Part shown: positions 1 through 5,506 of the stretch, in pieces
Position numbering within the stretch: the stretch's first letter is position 1
Layout of the letters: each line of letters starts with the position of its first letter
NCBI GenBank assembly: GCA_963204845.1
Contig: CAUJIL010000130.1
Coordinates: 1-5,709, forward strand
DNA length: 5,709 nucleotides
From: Pseudomonadota bacterium
GTDB lineage: Bacteria > Pseudomonadota > Gammaproteobacteria > Pseudomonadales > UBA5518
Direction: 5' to 3'
Translations under genes and position numbers: made by a program
The notes under the pieces: generated by a model
Database searches by the model: none
The model's input: only the letters and a program-made list of their open reading frames with translations
What the model was told of the DNA's origin: nothing

Positions 1-58
1 GTTCGGCCTGTGGCCGAACAGGGTGTGCCGAAGATGTCCGGGCACAGCCCGGACCTAC
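1..58. repeat. REP/BIME-like pair of inverted stem-loops downstream of rsmE
   Basis: Two perfect 8-bp inverted repeats with 3-nt loops lie 16 nt apart. The first pairs 1-8 with 12-19 (loop TGT). The second pairs 36-43 with 47-54 (loop ACA on plus, TGT on minus). Read on the minus strand, the second is preceded directly by GTAG (58-55), the head tetranucleotide of the GTAG class of repetitive extragenic palindromes known from Stenotrophomonas and related bacteria. The loop sequences suggest that the two units face each other, as in a BIME. The head of the first unit would then lie just outside the window. The TAG of GTAG is also the rsmE stop codon. The pair could slow or end transcription of the operon, but the hairpin next to rsmE has no U-run after it, and what follows the other is not visible. 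Assignment to a repeat family is inference from form alone, since copy number cannot be seen here. Confidence 0.55.
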
Positions 59-783
59 GCGAGATCGCCCCAGAGGTACTGCAGGATCGCCAGCGCCGCG
101 ACCGGCGCGGTCTCGGTGCGCAGCACGCGTGGCCCCAGTGACCACGGCGTGAAGCCTGCGGCGCGCGCGCGTGCGAACTCGCCGTCGTCGAGGCCGCCTT
201 CCGGCCCGACCAGCACGCGCACCGCCGTCGGCGCCGGCAGCGGTGCGAGCGCGCCGCTGTCGGCCGTGTGCAGCACCAGCCCCGGAACCTCGGTGTGTTC
301 GGCGAGCCAGCGGTCCAGCACAACCGGCTCGCCGATCACCGGCACGCGGTTGCGCCCACTTTGCTCGCAGGCGCTGATCGCGACCTGCCGCCAGTGGCGC
401 AGCCGGTTGTCCCTGCGTCCGCCGTCGAATTTCGCATTGCAACGTGCCAGCAGCAGTGGCGTTATCGTCGCGACGCCGAGTTCGGTGCACTTCTGCACCG
501 TCCAGTCCATGCGCTCCCCGCGCGCGAGCCCGATGCCCAGGTGCACGGCAAGCGGGCTGTCGGCGGCGCTGTCGGCGGCGGTTCCGAGCGCGAGTTGCAA
601 CGTGTGGCGCCCGAGCGACTCCAGCGTCGCCGTGAACTCCGCTCCGCTGCCGTCGAACACCCGCAGCCGCGCGTCCTGCTCGAGGCGCAGCACGTTGCGC
701 ACGTAATGCGCGGCGGGGTCGTGCAATTCGACGGTGGTGCCCGCCACCAGCGGCTGTTCGACGAGCAGGCGCGGGATGCGCAT
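55..783 (-). CDS. rsmE: 16S rRNA (uracil-1498-N3)-methyltransferase RsmE
   Basis: This 242-residue cytoplasmic SPOUT-class methyltransferase uses SAM to methylate N3 of U1498 in 16S rRNA of the small subunit. The length is almost that of the E. coli enzyme. Residues 1 to about 70 form the PUA-like RNA-binding part, with HYVRNVLRL at 26-34. The rest is the SPOUT fold, which makes a trefoil knot in this family. The knot signatures are clear: LVGPEGG at 191-197 and SLGPRVLRTETA at 215-226, which form the SAM site. The ATG start at 783 is chosen because the protein then begins in the usual way (MRIPRL) and sits 2 nt after the metF stop. No Shine-Dalgarno site lies at a useful distance, so translation probably depends on coupling to metF. 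The frame is open upstream to 1077, but that stretch lies inside metF. The TAG stop is part of a REP-like element. The enzyme produces SAH, which fits its place behind the SAH-recycling genes. Confidence 0.93.
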   Translation of the reverse strand: MRIPRLLVEQPLVAGTTVELHDPAAHYVRNVLRLEQDARLRVFDGSGAEFTATLESLGRHTLQLALGTAADSAADSPLAVHLGIGLARGERMDWTVQKCTELGVATITPLLLARCNAKFDGGRRDNRLRHWRQVAISACEQSGRNRVPVIGEPVVLDRWLAEHTEVPGLVLHTADSGALAPLPAPTAVRVLVGPEGGLDDGEFARARAAGFTPWSLGPRVLRTETAPVAALAILQYLWGDLA

Positions 784-785
784 CG

Positions 786-1631
786 TCAGAGCAACCCGGC
801 CTCGCGGCAGATCGCGAGCGTGGGCGCGGCCTGGTTCATCGTGTCGAAGTGCAGCCCCGGCGCACCGCCGTCGAGCAGCCGGCGGCACAGCCCGGCGACG
901 AAGCTGGTCGCGAACTCGCGGGTTCCGGCCTCGTCGTCCTGCAGCGCCTCGAGGCGGTAGTGCAGCCAGCGCGGGATCTCGGCGCCGCAGTTGCGCGCGA
1001 AGCGCGCGAGGTTCTGGTAATTGAGGATCGGCATGATGCCGGGATAGATCGGTTGCGCGATGCCTTCGGCACGGCAAGCCTGCACGAAATGGAAGTAGGC
1101 GTCGGCGTTGTAGAAGAACTGCGTGATGCCATTGTCGGCACCGGCATCGAACTTCTTCTTCAGGAAGCGGATGTCGGTGGCGAAGTCGCGCGCCTGCGGG
1201 TGCATCTCCGGGTACACGGCGACCTCGATGGTGAAGTGCGCGCCGGTGTGTTCGCGCACGAAACGCACCAGCTCGCTGGCGTGGATCATCTGCGACATGC
1301 CTCCCACGCCCGAGGGCAGGTCCCCGCGCAGCGCCACCAGCCGGCGGATGCCGTGGTCGCGGTAGACTGTCAGCAGCTCGAGGATCAGCGACTCGTCGTC
1401 GCCGCCGAACGACAGGTGCGGCGCCACCGCGCTGCCGCCGCGCGCGAGTTCGAGCACCACGTCGCGGGTGGTCTCGCGGGTCGAGCCGCCGGCGCCGTAG
1501 GTCACCGACGAGAACGCGGGCGCGAGCACCCGCAGTTCCTCGTGCGCGGCGAGCAGCTTGAGGCGCCCGTCCGCGGTCTTCGGTGGAAAGTACTCGCAGC
1601 TCAGCCGCCGTCCGGTGCTGGATCGTGTCAT
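786..1631 (-). CDS. metF: 5,10-methylenetetrahydrofolate reductase MetF
   Basis: This flavin-dependent TIM-barrel enzyme reduces 5,10-methylene-tetrahydrofolate to 5-methyl-tetrahydrofolate, the methyl donor for making methionine from homocysteine. The 281 residues compare with 296 in E. coli. Family landmarks in order are CEYFPPKT at 12-19 with the catalytic glutamate E13, VTYGAGGSTRE at 43-53, PHLSFGGDD at 71-79, VALRGDLP at 99-106 with the FAD-contacting aspartate D104, the YPEMHPQA stretch at 140-147, and ITQFFYN at 169-175 with the folate-binding glutamine Q171. The protein ends with the family's FDTMNQA...AICREAGL. The ATG at 1631 follows the ahcY stop by 10 nt (minus strand gacgccggcg). 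That spacer holds no good Shine-Dalgarno site, so translational coupling to ahcY is likely. The protein lacks the C-terminal regulatory domain of eukaryotic MTHFR, as is normal for bacteria. Confidence 0.95.
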   Translation of the reverse strand: MTRSSTGRRLSCEYFPPKTADGRLKLLAAHEELRVLAPAFSSVTYGAGGSTRETTRDVVLELARGGSAVAPHLSFGGDDESLILELLTVYRDHGIRRLVALRGDLPSGVGGMSQMIHASELVRFVREHTGAHFTIEVAVYPEMHPQARDFATDIRFLKKKFDAGADNGITQFFYNADAYFHFVQACRAEGIAQPIYPGIMPILNYQNLARFARNCGAEIPRWLHYRLEALQDDEAGTREFATSFVAGLCRRLLDGGAPGLHFDTMNQAAPTLAICREAGLL

Positions 1632-1641
1632 CGCCGGCGTC

Positions 1642-3027
1642 TCAGTAGCGGTACTGCTCGTTCTTGAAGGGCCCGTCGACCGGCACCTTGATGTAGTCCG
1701 CCTGCTCGGCGGTCAGGCGCGTGATGACGCCGCCGAAGCCCGCGACCATGTGCCGTGCCACTTCCTCGTCGAGGCGCTTCGGCAGCACCTCGATGCTCAG
1801 CGCAGCCGGTTTCATCTCGGGCTCGAGGTCGGCGAAGCGGCGCTCGAACAGGTAGATCTGCGCCAGCACCTGGTTGGCGAAGGAGCCGTCCATCACCCGC
1901 GAGGGGTGCCCGGTCGCGTTGCCGAGGTTCACCAGGCGGCCTTCGGAGAGCAGGATCAGGTGGTCGTTGGAAGCGCGGTCGCGGTAGATCTGGTGCACCT
2001 GCGGTTTGACCTCCTCCCACTCCCACGCGCGACGCATGAAGGCGGTGTCGATCTCGTGGTCGAAGTGGCCGATGTTGCACACCACCGCGCCGCACTTGAG
2101 CGCGGCCAGCATGTGGCGGTCGCAGACGTCGCGGTTGCCGGTGGCGGTGACCACGAGGTCGGTCTGCGCGAGCAGCGCGCGGTCGATGCACGCGGCGGTG
2201 CCGTCGTTGAGGCCGCCGAGGTACGGCGAAACCACCTCGTAGCCGTCCATGCACGCCTGCATCGCGCAGATCGGATCGATCTCGGCGACGCGCACGATCA
2301 TGCCTTCCTGGCGCAGCGACTGCGCCGAGCCCTTGCCGACGTCGCCGTAGCCGATCACCAGCGCCTTCTTGCCGGCGAGCAGGTGGTCGGTACCGCGCTT
2401 GATCGCGTCGCTCAGGCTGTGGCGGCAGCCGTACTTGTTGTCGTTCTTGGACTTGGTGACCGAGTCGTTCACGTTCACGGCCGGCACCTTCAGCGTGCCG
2501 AGGCGCAGCATTTCCTGCAGGCGCAGCACGCCGGTGGTGGTTTCCTCGGTGATGCCGTGCACCTGGTCGAGCAGGTGCGGGTAGCGTTCGTGGAGGATGC
2601 CGGTGAGGTCACCGCCATCATCGAGCACCATGTTGACCGGCCACGGCGCGCCGTCCTTCAGGATGGTCTGCTCGATGCACCACTCGTACTCCGGCTCGGT
2701 CTCGCCCTTCCAGGCGTAGACCGCGATGCCGCGCGCGGCGATCGCCGCCTCCGCGTGGTCCTGAGTGGAAAAGATGTTGCACGAGGACCAGCGCACCTCG
2801 GCGCCGAGCTCGACCAGCGTCTCGATCAGCACCGCGGTCTGGATCGTCATGTGCAGGCACCCCAGGATGCGGGCGCCGGCCAGCGGTTTGCCATCACGGT
2901 AGCGCGTGCGCAGCGCCATCAGCGCGGGCATCTCGGTCTCGGCGATGGCGATCTCGCGCCGCCCCCAGGCAGCCAGTCCGATGTCGGCGACCTTGTAGTC
3001 GGTGAAGGTCTTCTGTGCGGTGTTCAT
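1642..3027 (-). CDS. ahcY: S-adenosyl-L-homocysteine hydrolase (adenosylhomocysteinase)
   Basis: This 461-residue cytoplasmic NAD-dependent enzyme reversibly splits SAH into homocysteine and adenosine. It removes the product that inhibits methyltransferases. Substrate-site elements are LHMTIQTA at 58-65 with H59, SSCNIFSTQDH at 81-91, LDDGGDLT at 135-142, EETTTG at 161-166, and TKSKNDNKYGC at 191-201, where K192, D196, N197 and C201 match human K186, D190, N191 and C195. The NAD-binding Rossmann loop is VIGYGDVGKGS at 224-234. Later signatures are CNIGHFDHEID at 317-327 and GRLVNLGNATGHPSRVMD at 363-380. The C-terminal KNEQYRY supplies the conserved lysine and tyrosine that reach the neighbouring subunit's cofactor. 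The length includes the extra segment usual in many bacterial forms. The start at 3027 is chosen because the family N-terminus (FTDYKVADIGLA) follows and a GAGGA Shine-Dalgarno site (3039-3035) lies 7 nt upstream. The frame stays open to 3135, but the added residues are leader sequence. Confidence 0.97.
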   Translation of the reverse strand: MNTAQKTFTDYKVADIGLAAWGRREIAIAETEMPALMALRTRYRDGKPLAGARILGCLHMTIQTAVLIETLVELGAEVRWSSCNIFSTQDHAEAAIAARGIAVYAWKGETEPEYEWCIEQTILKDGAPWPVNMVLDDGGDLTGILHERYPHLLDQVHGITEETTTGVLRLQEMLRLGTLKVPAVNVNDSVTKSKNDNKYGCRHSLSDAIKRGTDHLLAGKKALVIGYGDVGKGSAQSLRQEGMIVRVAEIDPICAMQACMDGYEVVSPYLGGLNDGTAACIDRALLAQTDLVVTATGNRDVCDRHMLAALKCGAVVCNIGHFDHEIDTAFMRRAWEWEEVKPQVHQIYRDRASNDHLILLSEGRLVNLGNATGHPSRVMDGSFANQVLAQIYLFERRFADLEPEMKPAALSIEVLPKRLDEEVARHMVAGFGGVITRLTAEQADYIKVPVDGPFKNEQYRY

Positions 3028-3181
3028 GTCTAATTCCTCTGAATCCCCGTCAATGGGGTGGTCGGTTCGTGCTGGCCGGTGCGGCGGACGGTCCCTGAAA
3101 ACTCCCGCGACGTCCGCCCGCTCGGGGCTGTGCAATCTTGCCTTCGTACGTCTTCGAGTCGGTTGCCCGATCAGTTCCGGT
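3028..3181 (-). other. 154-nt metK-ahcY intergenic leader with a strong hairpin
   Basis: This is the only long gap inside the operon. On the minus strand it holds an 8-bp perfect stem (GGCGGACG at 3118-3111 with CGTCCGCC at 3090-3083) closing a 20-nt loop. Next comes a small CCCC/GGGG hairpin (3058-3055 with 3048-3045), then the ahcY ribosome-binding site. No U-run follows the large stem, so it is not a standard intrinsic terminator for metK. The known SAH riboswitch is often found upstream of ahcY in beta- and gammaproteobacteria. Its conserved GAGGAGCG, CCAGGCUCG and ACGGCGCUC blocks are not seen here. SAM-II-like elements are not apparent either. The leader may affect RNA processing, internal initiation or translation, but its function is unknown. 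Confidence 0.5.
3035..3039 (-). promoter_or_regulatory. Shine-Dalgarno site of ahcY
   Basis: GAGGA on the minus strand lies 7 nt before the ATG at 3027. It is the clearest ribosome-binding site of the operon and decides the start of ahcY against the longer open frame. It could be partly hidden in a weak hairpin pairing 3045-3041 with 3036-3032, whose AGAG loop is at 3040-3037. That hairpin would compete for base 3045 with the CCCC/GGGG hairpin just upstream. Confidence 0.8.
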
Positions 3182-4336
3182 TCACAATGCCTTCGCGAGC
3201 ACCGCCGCGCGGTCGGTGCGCTCCCACGTGAAGTCGGCGTCCTCGCGGCCGAAATGGCCGTACGCGGCGGTGGCGCGGTAGATCGGGCGCTTGAGGTCGA
3301 GCATCTCGATGATGCCGCGCGGGCGCAGGTCGAAGTGCTCGCGCACCAGCTCGACGATCTTCGCGTCCGGCAGCTTGCCGGTGCCGAAGGTGTTCAGCGA
3401 GATCGAGGTCGGCTCGGCCACCCCGATCGCGTACGAGACCTGGATCTCGCAGCGGTCCGCGAGGCCGGCGGCGACCAGGTTCTTGGCGACGTAGCGGCCC
3501 GCGTATGCGGCCGAGCGGTCGACCTTGGACGGGTCCTTGCCCGAGAACGCGCCGCCGCCGTGGCGTGCCATGCCGCCGTAGCTGTCGACGATGATCTTGC
3601 GCCCGGTCAACCCGCAGTCGCCGAGCGGGCCGCCGATGACGAACTGGCCGGTCGGGTTCACGTGGTACTTCGTTCCCGCGTGCAGCCACTCCGCCGGCAG
3701 CACCGGGCGGATGATCTCGTCGATCACCGCCTGGCGCAGATCGGCGTGCGCGATGCCGGGCGCATGCTGGGTCGAGACCACCACCGCGTCCACCGCGACC
3801 GGGCGCCCGTTGTCGTAGCGGATCGTGACCTGGCTCTTGGCGTCCGGGCGCAGCCACGACAGCACGCCGTGCTTGCGCAGGTACGCCTGGCGGCGCATCA
3901 GGCGGTGCGCGTAGGTGATCGGCGCGGGCATCAGCACGTCGGTCTCGTTCGAGGCGTAGCCGAACATCAGCCCCTGGTCGCCGGCGCCCTGCTCCTTGGT
4001 GTCGCTGGCGTCGACGCCCATCGCGATGTCGTGCGACTGCTTGCCGATCGCGTTCAGCACCGCGCACGAGGCGCCGTCGAAGCCGATCTCGGAGCTGTCG
4101 TAGCCGATGTCGAGGATCACCTGGCGGATCAATGCCTCCAGGTCCACGTAGGTATCGGTCGTGACCTCGCCGGCGACGATCGCCATGCCGGTCTTGACCA
4201 GCGTCTCGACCGCGACCCGCGCGTGTGGGTCGTCCTTCAGGATCGCATCGAGTACCGCGTCCGAGATCTGGTCGGCCATCTTGTCCGGATGGCCCTCGGA
4301 AACGGATTCCGAGGTGAAAATCGCGTATTCGCTCAT
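3182..4336 (-). CDS. metK: S-adenosylmethionine synthetase (methionine adenosyltransferase)
   Basis: This 384-residue enzyme, the same length as E. coli MetK, makes SAM from methionine and ATP and releases phosphate and pyrophosphate. It works in the cytoplasm as a homo-oligomer that needs Mg2+ and K+. Diagnostic motifs are SEGHPDK at 13-19, with the catalytic histidine H16 and metal ligand D18, the signature GAGDQG at 117-122, and the P-loop-like GGGAFSGKD at 260-268 followed by KVDRSAAYAGRY at 271-282. All three repeated alpha/beta domains appear complete. The ATG at 4336 is supported by the family N-terminus (YAIFTSESVSEGHPDK) and by an AAGG Shine-Dalgarno-like site 8 nt upstream. It lies 18 nt after the sahR stop, so the two genes are probably co-transcribed. 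That gap is too short for a riboswitch of its own. The gene feeds the SAM that AhcY and MetF downstream help regenerate. Confidence 0.97.
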   Translation of the reverse strand: MSEYAIFTSESVSEGHPDKMADQISDAVLDAILKDDPHARVAVETLVKTGMAIVAGEVTTDTYVDLEALIRQVILDIGYDSSEIGFDGASCAVLNAIGKQSHDIAMGVDASDTKEQGAGDQGLMFGYASNETDVLMPAPITYAHRLMRRQAYLRKHGVLSWLRPDAKSQVTIRYDNGRPVAVDAVVVSTQHAPGIAHADLRQAVIDEIIRPVLPAEWLHAGTKYHVNPTGQFVIGGPLGDCGLTGRKIIVDSYGGMARHGGGAFSGKDPSKVDRSAAYAGRYVAKNLVAAGLADRCEIQVSYAIGVAEPTSISLNTFGTGKLPDAKIVELVREHFDLRPRGIIEMLDLKRPIYRATAAYGHFGREDADFTWERTDRAAVLAKAL

Positions 4337-4354
4337 GGTCGTGCCCTTGTCTGC

Positions 4355-5341
4355 TCAAGCCGTTCGATGAAAAACCCGCACCTGGATGCGGAAACCGTTG
4401 CGCAGCGCGAGATAGACGCTCTCGCCCTCCTCGAGTCCCGCCGCGCCGCTCCAGTGCGACAGCGCCTCGGGCGCAAATCCCAGCCACAGATCGCCGCAGG
4501 CCTCGCGCGCCCACGCCTGGGCGTGCGCGCAGAGATCGGTCAGCAGCAACAGCCCGCCGGGGCGCAGCGCCGCGGCGAGGTCACGCAGCACCCCGGCCGG
4601 CGAGGCCGTGTGGTGCAGCACCATGTTCGCCACCACCAGGTCCGCGGTGGCCGCCAGCGCGCGTGCCGCGGCGCTGTCGCCGTGCACCAGTTCCACGTTC
4701 GCGAGCCGCTCGGCGGTGCAGCGCTGGCGCGCCTGCGCGAGCATCTCGGGCGCGTTGTCGATCGCGACCACCCGCCGGCTGCGGCGTGCCAGTGCCGGCA
4801 GCAGCCAGCCGTCGCCCGGACCCAGTTCCACCGCCAGCGCGCAGCCCCCGGGCAACAGCGCCGCGAGCAGTTCGCCCACCGCGCCGGCGTACTGCGCGCA
4901 GGGCGCAATCAGTTCCTGCTGGGCGTGGAACTTCGGCGCATTCGCCGCGAAGAACCCGCGCGAGCTCAGCGCGCGCGCCTCCTGCACCGCGGCGATCCCG
5001 CGCGCGGTCGCCTCTTCCAGTTCCAGGCGGTCGACGGCCGCCAGGATCGCCTGCAGTGGCGGGTCGAGCTCCTCGGCCATCGCGCGGTGGCTGCGGCTGT
5101 AGTAGATCGACGTACCTTCGCGACGCCGCTGCACCAGCCCCGCCTCGGCCAGCACCTTCAGGTGGTGGCTCATCGCCGGCTGGCGCATGCCGAAGATCTG
5201 GCACAGCTCCAGCACCCCGTAGGCGTCGCGCGCCAGCGAACGCAGGATCTCCACGCGCAGCGGATCGCCGGCCGCGCGGCACAGCCGGCTCAGCCCTTCG
5301 TAGCTGCCGGGAGTCTGGAGGGGGGTTGCACCGAGCGTCAT
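4355..5341 (-). CDS. sahR: ArsR-family SAH-responsive repressor with methyltransferase-like sensor domain
   Basis: The 328-residue protein has two parts. Residues about 12-90 are an ArsR-type winged helix: LSRLCRAAGDPLRVEILRSL at 17-36, recognition-helix region MRQPAMSHHLKVLAEAGLV at 52-70, and the wing with REGTSIYYS at 74-82. After a helical linker, residues about 140-270 form a class I SAM-binding fold. Its glycine loop is VELGPGDG at 171-178, the acidic strand-2 end is D195, GD follows at 221-222, and NMVLHH is at 239-244. This is the architecture of SahR, described in Proteobacteria as a repressor of SAM-cycle genes that releases DNA when SAH binds the methylase-like domain. Its position as first gene before metK-ahcY-metF fits exactly. 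The ArsR metal box with two cysteines is missing (only C47 in ELCQIF), so a metal sensor is unlikely. The start at 5341 gives a normal N-terminus, and the frame beyond it runs into the divergent gene. No Shine-Dalgarno site is seen. Whether the domain retains catalytic activity cannot be told from sequence. Confidence 0.8.
   Translation of the reverse strand: MTLGATPLQTPGSYEGLSRLCRAAGDPLRVEILRSLARDAYGVLELCQIFGMRQPAMSHHLKVLAEAGLVQRRREGTSIYYSRSHRAMAEELDPPLQAILAAVDRLELEEATARGIAAVQEARALSSRGFFAANAPKFHAQQELIAPCAQYAGAVGELLAALLPGGCALAVELGPGDGWLLPALARRSRRVVAIDNAPEMLAQARQRCTAERLANVELVHGDSAAARALAATADLVVANMVLHHTASPAGVLRDLAAALRPGGLLLLTDLCAHAQAWAREACGDLWLGFAPEALSHWSGAAGLEEGESVYLALRNGFRIQVRVFHRTA
4370..4391 (-). 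terminator. Terminator-like hairpin with U5 run inside the 3' end of sahR
   Basis: On the minus strand CCGCA (4391-4387) pairs with TGCGG (4380-4376). A U-G wobble can extend the stem to 6 bp around a CCAG loop. One G follows, then five T (4374-4370). The form is that of a short intrinsic terminator. It sits within the last codons of sahR (FRIQVRVFH), 34 nt before the metK start. It could lower read-through into metK when ribosomes do not cover it. The stem is short, and the sequence is also constrained by coding, so this may be chance. Confidence 0.3.
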
Positions 5342-5349
5342 GGGGGCGC

Positions 5350-5379
5350 AGTCTAGCAGCGTTGCCAGTGATATATCAA
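5350..5379 (-). promoter_or_regulatory. Candidate sahR operon promoter
   Basis: Minus-strand TTGATA (5379-5374) differs from the -35 consensus by one base. It is followed after 18 nt by TAGACT (5355-5350), which matches TATAAT at four of six positions. Transcription would begin only a few bases before the ATG at 5341, giving a nearly leaderless mRNA, in line with the missing Shine-Dalgarno site. An alternative is TTGCAT (5394-5389) with TATCAC (5373-5368), but its spacing is only 15 nt. Both overlap the palindrome, so a bound repressor would block either. Confidence 0.35.
5369..5378. promoter_or_regulatory. Palindromic candidate operator for SahR
   Basis: TGATATATCA is a perfect 10-bp palindrome in the AT-rich part of the divergent region, 28 bp upstream of the sahR start. 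It overlaps the -35 element of either candidate promoter. ArsR-family dimers bind short AT-rich palindromes, and SahR is described as repressing SAM-cycle genes including metK and ahcY. Autoregulation of the operon through this site is the simple reading. I do not recall the published SahR motif well enough to claim a match. Confidence 0.5.
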
Positions 5380-5424
5380 AAAAATTCGATGCAATAGTTT
5401 GCGCGCGGATTACCAAAGCGCCGC

Positions 5425-5442
5425 GCCGGCGGTTCCGCCGGC
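5425..5442. repeat. GC-rich inverted repeat upstream of tkt
   Basis: GCCGGCG (5425-5431) and CGCCGGC (5436-5442) form a perfect 7-bp stem with a GTTC loop, about 65 nt before the tkt start. No T-run follows in either direction, so it is not a standard terminator. It could separate the two divergent promoters or lie in the tkt leader. Its role is unknown. Confidence 0.45.
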
Positions 5443-5506
5443 CCGCGCGCTGGGGGACAATAGGCGCCCGATCCGCCGCACTGTCATTCCCGCAGGAGCC
5501 TCCCGC

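Larger units (their letters stand above)
5342..5506. promoter_or_regulatory. Divergent sahR-tkt control region
   Basis: This 165-nt gap separates two divergent starts. Bases 5369-5400 form an AT-rich island in otherwise very GC-rich DNA, suggesting promoter and operator elements. It contains the palindrome listed separately and a run of seven A at 5378-5384. Toward tkt there is a GC-rich hairpin (5425-5442), then a weak -10-like GACAAT at 5456-5461, about 45 nt before the tkt ATG. That box has no convincing -35 partner. No small gene is evident. Confidence 0.6.

Noticed and set aside
784..1077. N-terminal extension of RsmE
   Set aside because: The extra codons lie inside metF in another frame, and the 242-residue form already has the normal RsmE length and N-terminus.
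1558..3033. 491-codon open frame on the plus strand opposite ahcY
   Set aside because: Same kind of shadow frame: repetitive His/Val/Asp/Ala/Arg composition, no motif, and it covers an intact ahcY.
3083..3118. Intrinsic terminator after metK
   Set aside because: The stem is strong, but no U-run follows it on the minus strand and the 20-nt loop is long for a terminator.
3028..3135. N-terminal extension of AhcY to an upstream ATG at 3135
   Set aside because: The family N-terminus and a good Shine-Dalgarno site place the start at 3027; the added residues are leader sequence.
3028..3181. SAH riboswitch expected upstream of ahcY
   Set aside because: The conserved blocks GAGGAGCG, CCAGGCUCG and ACGGCGCUC are not present in the minus-strand leader by eye.
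3002..5356. Very long open frame (784 codons) on the plus strand opposite metK and sahR
   Set aside because: It is antisense to two proteins with clear family motifs, rich in Arg, Ala, His and Asp with no recognisable domain. GC-rich codon use commonly leaves such opposite frames open.
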